In this document: positions 1 through 11,400 of the stretch, piece by piece | Layout of the letters: each line of letters opens with the position of its first letter | Position numbering within the stretch: position 1 is the stretch's first letter | Source of the DNA: Pogona vitticeps | Lineage: Eukaryota; Chordata; Lepidosauria; Squamata; Agamidae | Reading direction: 5' to 3' | Assembly: GCF_051106095.1 (NCBI RefSeq) | Contig: NC_135784.1 | Coordinates: 150,199,428 to 150,263,427, forward strand | Length of the DNA stretch: 64,000 nucleotides | Made by a program: the position numbers and the translations under genes | Notes under the pieces: model-generated | Database searches by the model: none | What the model was told of the DNA's origin: nothing | The model's input: only the letters and a program-made list of their open reading frames with translations

Positions 1-412
1 TGTCCATGTAAGGTGAACCTGCAAGCCTCCTTTTCTTGCATAATTCCCTTCCTGATAGTCCTGTGGGTGGGAGGAGCGGGCAGAGAGCAAAGGGGCTCCA
101 GGGGCTGCTGAAGCCTCTTTTCCTGACTGGTGGAAATGGCATTCACAGGTTTTGGCAGCATATATCCAACTGTACCTTTGCAGCTGCAAGGACCTGGGAG
201 ATGGGCTTCCCAAACTTGAAAGGAATGCAGAGATTCTTGGGAGGCTGATATTTTTTTACCCGGATACAGGTTCTGCCGTGATTTTCACAAAGCATCTCAC
301 AGCTGAGAACAAGAGTGGTACAACCCCAGGAATGTCCTTAGCATGTGGCAGGGCCAGTTCGAGCAGTACAGTTTGACTGCCCCTTGACTCTGGGACTGTC
401 TTCTTCCCCCAG
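1..412 (+). other. TMBIM6: TMBIM6 intron, partial
   Basis: Intronic sequence up to the first visible TMBIM6 exon, with a good polypyrimidine tract (ctgtcttcttcccccag). I see no other feature. Confidence 0.7.
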
Positions 413-513
413 GCTAACCTCTACATTGGACTTATGGTGATGTGTGGTTTTGTGCTGTTTGACACTCAGCTCATAATTGAAAAAGCTGAGAATGGAGACA
501 AGGACTACATTTG
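413..513 (+). CDS. TMBIM6: TMBIM6 exon, antepenultimate segment
   Basis: Acceptor cccccag before GCTAAC and donor ATTTG|gtgagt. It encodes [20 protein letters not shown] and on to DYIW, covering a transmembrane helix and the following loop. It ends two bases into the Trp codon. Confidence 0.95.
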
Positions 514-2282
514 GTGAGTACATGGAAAAAATTGTGATCAAGTGTCACATTCAAGCCTCATGTACCTAGACGTGAAGGAGAGAGGTCCTGCAGGGAGAGT
601 AGTAATAAGCAATAGATAAGACACAAGGTGCAAAACGGACATTAAGGGAAGACATACCATTACAGTGGTGCCCCATTTAACGATGTATTCGCTTAGCGAT
701 GAGGTTTCTGGAGCTATTTTGCGCTCCGTTTAACGATGTTCCCTATGGGGAAAATTCGCATAGCGATGTTCGGGACCTTGCCTCGCTTAGCGATGACAGT
801 TTTAGGTCCCCTGTTTCGCTTAGCGATGTTCCGTTTTCGCTATTTTTAAAGTGTCTTAAAAGGTTCAAAAACGGTTTTAAATGCTTGGAATCGTTAGAGC
901 ACCTTCTAAAACATGTGCAAACTTAATTTGGCTTTGTTCTGAGTCTTCGTTAATTTTTGGCGAATTTTCCCCCCATTGGAAAGCATTGAACCCGATTTTG
1001 ACAGCTGTCAAACCTGTAGTTCAGTGCTTTCCAATGGGGGGGGGGGGAAATTCGCCAAAAATTAACGAAGAGTCAGAACAAAGCCAAATTAAGTTTGCAC
1101 ACGTTTTAGAAGGTGCTCTAACGAATCCAAGCATTTAAAACTGTTTTTGAATCTTTAAAGACACACTTAAAATTGCAAAAACGGACATCGCAAAAACAAT
1201 TGAAATGAATTGAATAGGCTTCAATGCATTCCAATGGGGGATACATTGTTTCGCTTAGCGATGTTTCCTATGGGGATTTTCACTTAAGGACGGCAGTCCG
1301 TTCCCATTGGAACGGATTAACTGGTTTTCAATGCATCTCTATGGAAAAACGTGTTTCGCTTAGCGATGTTTTCCCATAGCGATGTTTTTTTGGGAACCAA
1401 TTAACATCGGTAAGCGAGGCACCACTGTAGCTGCTTCTGTTCAGAAAGGCACCTTTGCTGTCTCTGGCTACCAGTTTCAACCAGAAAGGAAAGATGTGGA
1501 ATTTCAGGAAGAGGAGCTAAAATATTTCCTGACCCAGTGATCCAAAATTCAGTACGGAAGCAGAGGGATTTGTGGAAATGGGTGTCTTGCTTTACTAGAA
1601 GTCTCCTTAGTTCATGCTTTATAAAACCAGTGCTAGATCCAAGGAAGGCCATTTCAGGGATACTTGGTGTGGCTTTGAGTTTCATCTTCAACCTCCTTTC
1701 TCTTCCTGCCAGGCACTGCGTGGATCTCTTCCTGGATTTTGTCAACATCTTCCGGGAGCTCATGGTCATCCTGGGCATGAACGAGGTCAGTCTGTACTCT
1801 TGAGGATGTCCCTACTAAAGCTGAGTCCCTCTTTGCCCCAAGACAAACGCAAGGCTGGAAAGCACACTGAGGTTGCCCGAGACACTTCCGTCAGGAGGCT
1901 TTCCTCTTTCCATGTGCCAGAGTGGCGGAGAAGCAAAAGGAGAGAGTCCAAGCAAATAGAGGGCTCAAGTGATGGCAGTTCTAGATAGATGTCCTGAACC
2001 AGTTTTGCCAAGATCTTCTCTTTACGTCTTCACCGCGCAGTGATAATGCTGCCTCCTGTGGTCCGGAAATATTGTCCAGACTCCTGTTATTACATTGGTC
2101 AGTCATGCTGTTGGGTGGGGCTGACAGCTGCAGGGCTTACACCCATAAGAGTGGAGGAGGAGGAGGAGGGAAGGTGTTCTTGTCTCCAGGCAACTGTTAG
2201 GTCTTTTATTTTGCCCAGACACCAGAGCCATAATGAGGTGTTTCCCTTTCCCTTTCAGAACAAGAAGAAGAAGGAGAAGTGA
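413..2282 (+). CDS. TMBIM6: TMBIM6 (Bax inhibitor-1), 3' part of the gene: last three coding exons
   Basis: Three exons (413-513, 1713-1785, 2259-2282) splice in frame to the last 65 residues of TMBIM6, a multi-pass ER membrane protein that limits ER-stress apoptosis and acts in calcium leak. The human protein has 237 residues, so about 170 N-terminal residues lie left of the window. Directly visible are the conserved stretch [18 protein letters not shown], the block HCVDLFLDF and a lysine-rich tail NKKKKEK before TGA. The second Asp of DLFLD aligns with human Asp213, which is known to affect calcium leak. All junctions have consensus AG/GT sites, and the split Trp codon TG|G joins exons one and two. 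The gene faces NCKAP5L tail to tail, as in human. The final residues differ slightly from human (NKKKKEK against KDKKKEKK). Identification is by recognised sequence and synteny. Confidence 0.96.
663..1427. mobile_element. Fold-back DNA transposon (Tc1/mariner-Tigger-like MITE) in a TMBIM6 intron
   Basis: A 765-bp element with terminal inverted repeats: left end CAGTGGTGCCCCATTTAACG, right end (reverse complement) CAGTGGTGCCTCGCTTACCG. It is flanked on both sides by TA (661-662, 1428-1429), the target duplication of the Tc1/mariner superfamily. The interior is itself palindromic: about 880-990 pairs with about 1020-1135 over roughly 110 bp. The short palindrome CGCTTAGCG recurs at least five times towards both ends. 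No transposase frame is visible, so it is non-autonomous. Family assignment rests on TIR shape and TA duplication and is an inference; a hAT origin is less likely because no 8-bp duplication is seen. Confidence 0.75.
1713..1785 (+). CDS. TMBIM6: TMBIM6 exon, penultimate coding segment
   Basis: Acceptor ctgccag before GCACTGC and donor GAACGAG|gtcagt. It encodes the rest of Trp, then [20 protein letters not shown] and GMNE. This is the conserved last hydrophobic segment that carries the Asp equivalent to human Asp213. Confidence 0.95.
1786..2258 (+). other. TMBIM6: TMBIM6 last intron
   Basis: Short intron ending in a pyrimidine-rich acceptor (tttccctttccctttcag). A (GGA)n-like purine patch lies near 2154-2170. 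Nothing else is recognised. Confidence 0.7.
2259..2282 (+). CDS. TMBIM6: TMBIM6 last coding exon
   Basis: After acceptor ccctttcag the exon reads NKKKKEK and TGA. The lysine-rich cytosolic tail is a hallmark of Bax inhibitor-1 proteins. This segment is too short to find as a free ORF; it is placed by the phase-0 splice from the previous exon. Confidence 0.93.
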   Translation, partial: NKKKKEK

Positions 2283-2535
2283 AGGACCGCTGGATGCTTG
2301 TGTGGAATCTCCCGTTTTCTTATCCCTCTTTTTTGCCTCCTCCTCGCTTCTATCCAACCTGACCTGTATTAAAGGTGTCCCCCATCCCACCCGTTATTCT
2401 GTGTGAATGAGAAGCATCTGTGACACTTTCATACTTGGTGGAATTTATTTTCTCAGTTTTTGAGCCTTTTTGAAAAGCTAACTGGCTGATCCTAATGCTG
2501 GAGTCTGGCTTTGGTCCACTTTCTGTATGTACACC

Positions 2536-2541
2536 AATAAA
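2536..2541 (+). terminator. TMBIM6: Proximal poly(A) signal of TMBIM6
   Basis: Canonical AATAAA about 255 nt after the stop codon, followed within 30 nt by a TG-rich stretch (ctgtgtaactctcgttgc) fitting a downstream element. Confidence 0.6.
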
Positions 2542-3640
2542 CCCTGTGTAACTCTCGTTGCTCAGATCCATCCTATTGGGAGTGGCCCTACAGCTTTTGC
2601 TGGCCAGCCTTCCTCACCTCTTTTCTGCCCTCCTCCCCAGCACACTGAGAGCAGAGTGGCAGAGGCAAGCTCACCCCAGCAGTTTCTGCTGCCGGTGAAG
2701 AGATAATGGTTATGAGATGTGCCCTTGCCAGGCAGATGGTGAGTGCAGATCCTTGCTAGAGGCCGTTTTGTCTGGGAAGTGGCCGAAATGAACTAAGACG
2801 CACCCCTATGCACATGCCCCATCTGAGCCTTAGTTCTGCTACTGAGTAAAGAAACCTACCTCTGGTGAAAAAGAAGCGGTTTCTTCTGGCACGCATCTTG
2901 ACTTTCAGCAACTAAGGCAAGTAGTCTTTGGAGTCAGTGGTCAGTCTGGGAAAAGGATCTGTGCGGTTTTATGCCTGTGTAGCTTTGGCTTTGGTTTTGC
3001 TGAGTGGCAGTGAACCCATTGGTTCGGAGTTGAGGGCATTATTATGCCCAGTCTAGATTCATGAGGCTTGCCAGGAGCAGGGACTCTAGTTGAGCAGGGC
3101 AGCTCTGATCAAGGGTGTCTGTGCCATCCCTTCTGTTAATGTCTGCAGGGGAATTTGTTGGAGGTACCAGCTGCCTGTGAGGCAGGAAGAAGAGCAACTC
3201 TTGCCTAAGGTGGAATTTGTGCATGAAAAGAGTTCTGTGTACAAGTGTGTTAAGAAACTTTAAAAGCTTCCACAGCAGCAAGCCAGGTAATGTTTCTCTT
3301 TCCCTTCTTGACACCCGAAGCCAGACTTCAGTTTTGCTTGCTTTGAGAGAATAAAATATATATATTCTTCTCCCCCCCCCCTCTTCTTCTTCCTCTCTTC
3401 TCCCTCCTTTGGAACCAGTGCCAAGAATTAAACTTTGAGAGATCTACTTTATAGAGACCTTGTCTAACAGGTTTTAATACAGTAATGACTTAAACTCTGT
3501 CGCTCATTGGATGTCCAGCTTTAGCTGCATTCGTTGGACTCCTACCGTGAAGAGACAGGGTTTTTAAACAACAAAAAGGTGTTTTGATTCAAATATGAAA
3601 TTTACATTGTCTTGCTTTGTACGGGGAAAGAAAATATTAA

Positions 3641-3646
3641 AATAAA
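3641..3646 (+). terminator. TMBIM6: Candidate distal poly(A) signal of TMBIM6
   Basis: AATAAA inside an A-rich cluster (attaaaataaaaatc). Beyond it the sequence turns into ordinary repeat-bearing intergenic DNA. Confidence 0.5.
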
Positions 3647-4114
3647 AATCCTCAAACTTTAACCTTTACCTTCTATTTCCTGTTTGGCTTTCTCCGAGGC
3701 TGTGCTCTTAACTTGGTTTCTAATGGATTTTGGTGTACAGCCAGGGTTTCCGCACCACCTGCAGTTGAGAGGGTCCCGTCGGTGTTTTGTGACACCACCT
3801 TACCTGCCCATAGAATTGCTCTCTAATTTTCTTACTTGGTGGGGGGGCTGATCTTGGGCAGGGCTGAGGAAGTGCCCCTTCTGGCAGCCATTGAATTCCT
3901 CATCATCCTTAGCTGGACTGACCAGTGTGCCATCAGTTAGGTTGATTAAACGTAACGGGTAACTCATCAACAGTTGTGGGGTCTATTCTGGGGCAGAGCG
4001 TTGCTTTACCAGGAGAGCTAAGGGTGTGACTGCAGAGTGAGGGAAATGCACACCCACTTGCTATGAAGTTGCACTGAGGAATTTGGGTATGTTATTTAAA
4101 GCAAAGTGTGCACC

Positions 4115-4170
4115 TTATATACTGCCCAAAAGTGCTTAAAGCACTCTCTGGCAGTTTACAGGTTTTTGTT
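4115..4170 (-). repeat. SINE 3'-tail fragment
   Basis: Antisense match to the tail of the SINE at 6270-6480: both carry the gcttaaagc core within a 'cagagagtgctt / tatataag' context. It is a short fragment only. Confidence 0.45.
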
Positions 4171-4189
4171 TTGAATTATGTCTCTCATA

Positions 4190-4570
4190 GGCATCCTTCA
4201 GTCTCGAGAGACTATGGTGACATGCTCTGAACTGAGGAGTGTCCTCTCCAGAGCATGAAGCCCGGGTAAGGTAATATGGAGGATAGGCTGTTACCCAACC
4301 AGCAGATCCCCCCTCTCCACATTGCTGAAATGGTCCAATGGAAAGGCAAGAGCCAATACAACTGGTTCCAGCAATGTCGCAGGAGTTGGCAGAATGACAC
4401 GAGCTGCCTTCGGGACTCCATCTCCGGATTTTGCCTTTAGGTTAACTCCTGAAGCCTCTTCCATGAGTGGATACAGCCACAAGGCAGTAGAGGTTTGAAA
4501 TTGGAGTTTTCCTTCTCCTAGATGGGCTGCCTTCCATGGCTGACGAGCCCCACCTACCCGGCTAAAAGCC
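4190..4570. repeat. Unclassified dispersed repeat
   Basis: Begins with catccttcagtctcgagaga and runs to the 'cccacctacccggctaaa' block. I recognise the opening from dispersed repeats of sauropsid genomes but cannot name the family. No transposase or reverse-transcriptase motif is visible. Confidence 0.35.
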
Positions 4571-5136
4571 AATGCAACAGCTAATAAACAGTGGCAATGA
4601 ACTAGATGCCACTACCTAAATGTCCCAATATACAATGGGGCAACATTTTCAAAAATCCCATTCAACCTCTTAATTACCAACCAATCTCTTGCCTTAGTAA
4701 GCGGAAGCATTATTTATTCCAATTTGTGATTGGTTGATTGGCTCTTTTACTTGAATTATGTAGGCTACACATTTAAATAGCCACCGTTGAACCCAACTGT
4801 GGTTCTGTCTCCAGTCCTGCCGGCGGCCCTGTTCAAAGAACGCCATGAAGAGGCCATGAGTTTCCCTGTCTCCAGTGCTTGCCTCCCACACAGTTTAGCT
4901 TTGTTAAGCGGTTAAAAAAAACACAGGAGAGAGTTGCCCAGAAGGAAAGAGGAGCTTTTTCTAAAAGAGGAGTCTTAGGCAGGAGACTGCTAAGCAGAGT
5001 GCATGTGTGTGTGCGCCCGCGAGGGAAGAGGCAAGGGGAAAGGTGCTTCTGAGTGTGCACATGTACACCACCACCTTGCTTTCTGCCTTGATTCAAGTGA
5101 TCACATGCTTGAATTGATTCGAACGATTTGGTATCA

Positions 5137-5274
5137 CAGGGGTTTCGAGCCCTGGGTAGCCCGGGTGTTCTTGGACTGCAACTCCCAGAAACCCTGGCCA
5201 GCACAGCTGATGGTGAAGGCTTCTGGGAACTGCAATCCAAAAACATCTGGGTTACCCAATGTTGGGAACCACTG
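5137..5274. mobile_element. hAT-type palindromic MITE
   Basis: 138-bp element with imperfect terminal repeats CAGGGGTTTCGAGCCCTGGG and (reverse complement of the right end) CAGTGGTTCCCAACATTGGG. The interior is palindromic around the complementary pair gcaactcccagaaaccctgg and cttctgggaactgcaatcc. Flanks tggtatca and tgctatta match at six of eight positions, fitting an aged 8-bp hAT duplication. Confidence 0.7.
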
Positions 5275-6269
5275 TGCTATTAGAACGTCTCTTCATGGTC
5301 CCCCAGTTACCTATAGGCAGCTCTCATGCCAGTGCTTCTCACGGAACAAGGTACTGTGAGAATTATCTTCCAAAACTGTCTCAAGAGTTTCAGGGTGCCT
5401 TTCCAACCTGAAGTTGAGCTCCTGGTGCGAAACTCTTTTCCAGAGGGTTTGAGGCTCCCTGGACCCTGGGAACGTGCTGCTTAGAGAGGGGGAAATCGTG
5501 GCCATCATCCTTGAAAGGCAGCTTACTCCTCCTCTTCCTGGGATTGCAACTCCTCTTGGCACTGGCCCCGCTGACACAGGTTGATGGACACTGTCATGTA
5601 CTTTGGAGGGCTACAGCTTCTCCTGCCTAGCCCGGCCCATTTTCTGCAGAGACCGAAGCAGCCTCCTGCCTTTGCCATCCACTACAAATTTGCTGAGTGG
5701 GGTGCATGGGCTGTGTAACACCATGTTGCAGACTCTTCTCCTTCCTATCAGATGGTATTGCTGCTACTTCCATTTCTCACCCCTAGGGGGTGCCATGACA
5801 TTGCAGGAAAATAGTGGAGTGCCCTTCCCTCTAGGATGAGCACTGACATGGATGCCAGCATCCTCACCGGAAGTGTGGGGTTCCCATAACTGTGCCGGTG
5901 CCTGGGGGAGTGAAAAGTCCTGTCATGTCGCAAGATACAGTATGTATATATCTTTGCTGTTTGGTGGAAGAGGGTGTCACTGATGTCTTCCCAGTGAACT
6001 AACCAACCTCCTACCAATGGGCACCAGTATCATACTGAAGAGGACTAAGGTCTCACTCAGATCCCACCTGCAACCCACCATATATATAGCTGGCAAGCAG
6101 TACTGCCAGGGACCAGAAAGAACAATGCTCCTATCCCACCTCTGGAACACTGGGAGAAAATCTAACCTGAGTAAGTGGCTGAAAGAGAATGCCTCTTCAT
6201 GCTGCCAGGAGCAGCCTGGGGAATTGTGCATCTTTCCACATTTGAGGAGGAAACAGATTTTACAGAAGC

Positions 6270-6480
6270 CTTGTGGTTAAATGGCAGTACTGCAGTGAAG
6301 ACTGTGCTCATGACCTGAATTTGATCTGGACAAGATCAGCTAGCCAGCTCAAGGTTGACTCAGCCTTCCATTCTACCCAGCTCGTAGGGGAGCGGGAGTG
6401 CCTAATTAAACTGTAAACTGCCCAGAGAGAGCTTTAAGCACTATGGGGCGGTATATAAGCAGCATGCTTTGCTTTTAAGC
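6270..6480 (+). repeat. tRNA-derived SINE
   Basis: The head resembles a tRNA promoter (A-box-like gtggttaaatggcagtact, B-box-like ttgatctgg). The tail has taaactgcccagagagagct and ggggcggtatataag, a common lizard SINE ending. Orientation follows the tRNA head. Confidence 0.55.
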
Positions 6481-6574
6481 TAGACGCAGGGAGAAACTGC
6501 AGTCCGACTATTAAAAATTACAGAAACATACCACCTTGATCTAACTGGAAAAATCACCATTTAACAAAAAAAAA

Positions 6575-8190
6575 AAAAAAAAATTGTAGGCTTTATTTAG
6601 CACAAATGCTGTGCAGGTTAAACTCCTCTCTAATACCCAGCCAAAAGAATTCATACACTTTTTTAAATCCCCCTTTATTTTCTGGGAGAGGCAAGACAAT
6701 AAACATTCTCATTTCACAATAACTTATATAAATAAAAAGAGAAGCAAAAGACATTTTTTTAAAAATCAAATTTTAAAAAGGACAACAAAAAGGAAGACTC
6801 ATAGGGAAAGGAGTCTGTACACAGCAAAATAGCACCATCTGAGGAACTCTGTGGCTCCCATAGAAACAGAAAGGATAGCTTGACTGAAAATTAGAACAGC
6901 AACATCAATAACTTAAAATTTTCAAAAAATGTACACAAAAAGGAATGAGGAACCCAGCTATCCTTTCCTGAACCCACAGTAGCTCCAAGGCCTAAGAAGA
7001 CCCGGTTCGCATTGAAAAACATCTCAGCAGGTTCACTCGCGTGGGTTTGTGGATGATGGGGGCAAAGAGGAAGAAATAATTCCCAGAAACCAAGCTGGGC
7101 GGGGGGAGAGTGCACCGAAAAAGCACTGACTCTCATTAAAGAGGGACGTGAGGGCACTGTCGCTGCCAAACCCTCCTTCCTCCCAATCTTTTGTTTGGGA
7201 CACTCTTCTGCACCTCCAATCTTGAACGGAAGAAATGGATTGAAGGCCCCCACTCCACTCCTCTTCCTCAGTGGACTACAGAGGCCCAGATCTGGCAAGG
7301 GTTCATCTACGCTCCAAGTGTCAAGTGGTGGAACAACTGAGGTGATAATACTAAAGCAAGACTGTACAGACTGTGAGGTAAAAAAAAGGGGGGGGGAACT
7401 TTCAAAGATGGGATGTTTTTCCACACTGAGAGATGCCTCTGAGGCCTTGGGCACTTCCATGCAGCAACTGGCACCTGCCAGTCTGAAAAATGGAGGTCAG
7501 AGTGAGAAGATTTCAGCTGGTGGAAATTCAGAGGTTTGTGAGAGGAGCAGCTCACTGGAGCCTGGCAAATATACTTTCTGGACTACGTGCTGGCTAGGGG
7601 ATTCTGGGAGTTGCAGTCCAAAAAAGTAACTTCTCCAAGGTTGTTAACCTAACCTTTAAGGGAGAGACCATTTCCTCAGAACACTTCAAAAATGCCACAG
7701 ACCAGGTCTGGCAGAGTGCCTGGGAATCAACGTCAGCCGTTAAGGAGCTTGCAATCCCAAGAGATGGACCAGGGGACTAGCGAGCACGGCTGAGCCCACG
7801 CCTCCACCGAAGGACACCTTTTGAGAGGCGCAGAAGGGGCACCTCCACAGCCCAACAGGCTGAATGCCACTCCTCAGGAGCCTGTGGGCTGTCTCCTGTC
7901 TTGCCCAATACCACCCACCCACCCACCCACCCCTTCTTTCTCTGATCCCGTCTCATTTCTTGACAGCCTCCAGGTAGCAAAGTGTCCCCTGCCCAGAGAT
8001 ATGGGGAGGAGAGCTGAGTGTGGAAGACCTATTGTGTTCTGGTTCAGGGCCAAAATTTGGTTTGGGAGGATCACGTAGGAGCCAGCAGGCAAGCGCTAGG
8101 CCCTTTAAAGCACCAGAGAAGAAGAAGCATAGGGTGAGATCTGCCAAGGAAGCCAATGCTCTCCTGTGGCCCCTGCCACCGTGGCTAAGC
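6575..8190 (-). other. NCKAP5L: NCKAP5L 3' UTR
   Basis: Non-coding continuation of the last NCKAP5L exon on the minus strand, about 1.6 kb. Two minus-strand AATAAA signals lie at 6674-6679 and 6592-6597. The second is followed about 10 nt later by a 17-18-nt T run (minus strand), a strong U-rich downstream element. A (CCCA)n patch at 7913-7932 and a hAT-MITE-like scrap (gggattctgggagttgcagt, 7598-7617) lie inside. Confidence 0.7.
6592..6597 (-). terminator. NCKAP5L: Main poly(A) signal of NCKAP5L
   Basis: AATAAA on the minus strand followed by a long T tract on that strand, the usual arrangement of signal and U-rich downstream element. The alternative signal at 6674-6679 lacks such a tract close by. 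Confidence 0.65.
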
Positions 8191-8427
8191 TCAGCCCTGG
8201 CTGCCACAGGAGGACAAGCTGTCATAAAGAGAGTCACTGAGGGACTCGGAGTTCTCTAGGCCCGGTTGCCCTTCGGGCCCCATATCTCTGGAACGGGCCT
8301 CTGTGCTGCCTTCTTCGCCCACGTCGGAAGCGCTGGGAGTCCGGCTGCTGCTGGTGCTGAAGGCGGGTGAGGCCTGAGGCCCTTCTGATGAGGCCCGTCT
8401 TCTCTCCACGACGCTGCAAGCCGAGCC
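8191..8427 (-). CDS. NCKAP5L: NCKAP5L last coding exon
   Basis: Starts GSACSVVERRRASSEGPQAS, contains SRTPSASDVGEEG and ends LENSESLSDSLYDSLSSCGS, QG, TGA. The C-terminal SLSDSLYDSLSSCGSQG is the family signature. Acceptor tatctgcag, phase 0. Confidence 0.96.
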   Translation of the reverse strand, partial: GSACSVVERRRASSEGPQASPAFSTSSSRTPSASDVGEEGSTEARSRDMGPEGQPGLENSESLSDSLYDSLSSCGSQG

Positions 8428-11400
8428 CTGCAGATACAGAGGGCGGGGAGACAGGACTGCTGAGGGACAAGGACATCAGAGCCACAAGAGGCGGCAGCAT
8501 CGACTACAGAAACTTTGCATGCCAGGCACCCCTCCATCAGCACTCGGTAGGCCTTAGGGGTGACGTCACCTTCACAGTCCCCACCTTTCCAGAGGGAAGC
8601 AAGCAAAGGCCTTTCGCACAATGCACTCCCCACGGCAGAGAGCAGCCTGAACTCACTGCCACCTTTAGTGTGATTTTAGAGATATGGGTTCAAATCCGTC
8701 AGGGTAGGCAAAGTGCAGCTCACCAAGGAGGCAACCAAGGATTCTTCACCACCAGCTATGCAGGCGAGGGCCTACGGGAGTGAAATCTGACCACCTCTGC
8801 ATGGACAACAGAGATTTGGGTGACAGCAAGACTGAAAGGCAGTAAAATGGAGGCTGGCCCAACTTTGGTCAATACACAGGGTGTCAAAAACAGGGCCATT
8901 GCCCTCAGAGGTCCTCCCTTGCTGCTTGTTAGCATTTGCCAGTGAAAACGGTGGCCTGCCTTTCCTCCCATGGCGAGGTGACATTTGTGTCATTCTTGCC
9001 ACTGGCCCGCTCTGTTCCCATTTACCAATCTCCCTGCTCCCCTGGACCTGCCCCCCTGTCCACAACAGCACCCCATGCCCTTCCTTCTTACACAACATAC
9101 ACAAACAACCTGAACAATGCTCTGCACTTCACAAATAAAGCAGCTGGGGCTATGCTGAACAGAAGGATGAGCGCAAAGCCTTTTAACCACCAGTGGGTGA
9201 GCAGCCCCTCTGGCTTGTCTTGGACTGCCATCGCCATCCCGCCAACTAGCACCGACACTGGCAAGAGAGGAGGGGGAGCTGCCATCCTTACGCATCTGGG
9301 GGAGCCCATGTTCCTCATTCCTGCTGTTTAAACCTGGCTACTGAAAAAAACCGTAGCTTTGGCTATGCGGACCTTTGTCGGCAAGGTGATGTCTCAGCTT
9401 TTTAAGATGCTGTCTAGGTTTGTCATCGCTTTCCTCCCAAGAAGCAGGCGTCTTTTAATTTTGTGGCTGCTGTCACCATCCACAGTGATCATGGAGTCCA
9501 GAAAAGTGAAATCTGTCACTGCCTCCATATCTTCCCCTTCTATTTGCCAGGAGGTGATGGGACCAGTGGCCATGATCTTAGTTTTTTTGATGTAGAGCTT
9601 CAGACCATTTTTTGTGCTCTCCTCTTTCACCCTCATTACAAGGTTCCTTAATTCCTCCTTACTCTCTGCCATCAGAGTGGTATCATCTGCATATCGGAGA
9701 TTGTCAATATTTCTTCCGGCAATCCTAATTCCGGATAGGGATTCATCCAGTTCAGCCTTTCGCATGATGTATTCTGTGTTAAATAAACAGGGAGACAATA
9801 TACAGCCTTGTCGTACTCCTTTCCCAATTTTGAACCACTCAGTTGTTCCATATCCAGTTCTAACTGTTGCTTCCTGTCCCATGTATGTTTCTCAGGAAAT
9901 AGATAAGGTGGTCAAGCACTCCCATTTCTTTAAGGATTTGCCATCATTTGTTGTGGTCCACGCAGTCAAAGGCTTTTGCATAGTCAATGAAGGAGAAGTA
10001 GATGTTTTTCTGGAACTCTGTGGCTTTCTCTACAATCCAGCGCATGTTGGCAATTTGGTCTCAAGTTCCTCTGCCCCTTTGAAATCCAGCTTGTACTTCT
10101 GGGAGTTCTTGGTCCACATACTGCTGAAGCCTACCTTGGAGGATTTTAAGCATAACCTTGCTAGCATGTGAAATGAGTGCAATTGTACGGTAGTTGGAGC
10201 ATTCTTTGGCACTGCCCTTCTTTGGGATTGGGATGTAGACTGATCTTTTCCAATCACTCCTAAAGGACCCTAATTCTCTTCCCTCCCTTCCTTGCACTGT
10301 TTTGTAAGGCCAGCAAAGTTAACACATTTCCAAGAAAGTCTCACAAGCATATGAGTTAATTCCTAAATCTGAATTCCTCAGCACCATGCTCCACCGTGGC
10401 TAAAACACCAGAAGCCATCACAGGTGAAGCCTCGGACTCACAAGTCCCAAGTGGACTGAGGCTCGTCAGAAGCCTAGCTGGGGTGACCCTGTCCAAGCCT
10501 AACCTGGCCCATCTCACCCTGACCTCCTTTCTCCACCTCCCCCTTACTCAGTTGCCACACTGCCCCCCCTCCCCTTCTTACCATTGCTGAACCATGAAGA
10601 CCTTCCAGCCTATGAGGGGAAGAGAAAAAAGGGTCTGTGCCCACGGACCCTTTGGCGTTAGGGAAAGTCCAGTGCTTGCTCTGCTGGGTGTGCCGTGGCT
10701 TGCTGGGCTCACGGCAGAGATCTGCAAGAGGAGGAAAAGACAGGTGGCCAGTCAGCAATTTATAGGGGGACGGAAACCATCACCACCCTGCCTCGCACTT
10801 CCTCCGAAGGGCAGAACCAGACGTGGCCCGGCGCAGCAAGAGTCACTGTCTTATGGCACCTTAAATACTAATCAAGTTTTATTTAGTATAGGTTTTCACC
10901 TTTTAAGGTGTCACAAGACCTTCCTGGTAAAGATACCAACCTTCTGGGCAGCCCCTGCGATCACGATGCCCAAGGGGTGGCTCAGCACCAGTTAAGACCC
11001 CATGGAAAGCAGGCATGCTTTGATGCTTGCTCGGCCCCAGCAGATCCTCTGCGCTGGGCACCTCCCTCTCCAGAGTCCGGGCTTTGCGGGGCACTCGGGT
11101 GACAGGTGGGGGCCCCCGGACTGGGAAAGGGCCGACGGGAGGAGGGTCAAGTCGAGGTTTCAGCTTAGGCACACTCTTACAGGGCATCCCACTGCAGTAG
11201 TCGGGTGGAGGAAAGGTGCCAATGCCACTGTCCAGAGTTCGCGTCAGAGAGCCACATGCTGCCAAGGCGAGAAGAAGCCACAGTGAGAGAAAGGGAGGGA
11301 GGGTTGGAATCTGCTGGACCCTAAGGACTACTTGTTTCCTTGGCCTTCTCAAGGGGACAAATCAGGAATGGGAAAGCCTCTGGTTCTCCAGGTACTGTAC

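Larger units (their letters stand above)
2283..3665 (+). other. TMBIM6: TMBIM6 3' UTR
   Basis: Non-coding sequence after the TMBIM6 stop. There is an AATAAA at 2536-2541 (proximal) and an A-rich ATTAAAATAAAAATC cluster near 3636-3650 (distal), so a short (about 270 nt) and a long (about 1.37 kb) 3' UTR are both possible. The distal end is my inference; mammalian TMBIM6 also has a long 3' UTR. A pyrimidine run lies at 3369-3410. Confidence 0.6.
3666..6575. other. Intergenic gap between convergent TMBIM6 and NCKAP5L
   Basis: No supported gene on either strand. It contains the SINE tail, the unclassified repeat and the hAT MITE listed separately, plus a tRNA-derived SINE just before the NCKAP5L poly(A) region. 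A run of A on the plus strand (about 6566-6583) marks its right end. Confidence 0.7.

Noticed and set aside
6891-7629. Open frames of 144-189 codons on both strands
   Set aside because: They fall in the inferred NCKAP5L 3' UTR, have no recognisable domain and overlap each other.
8561-8568. Perfect CRE palindrome TGACGTCA
   Set aside because: A single 8-bp match deep in the last intron of NCKAP5L with no promoter context; expected by chance at this scale.
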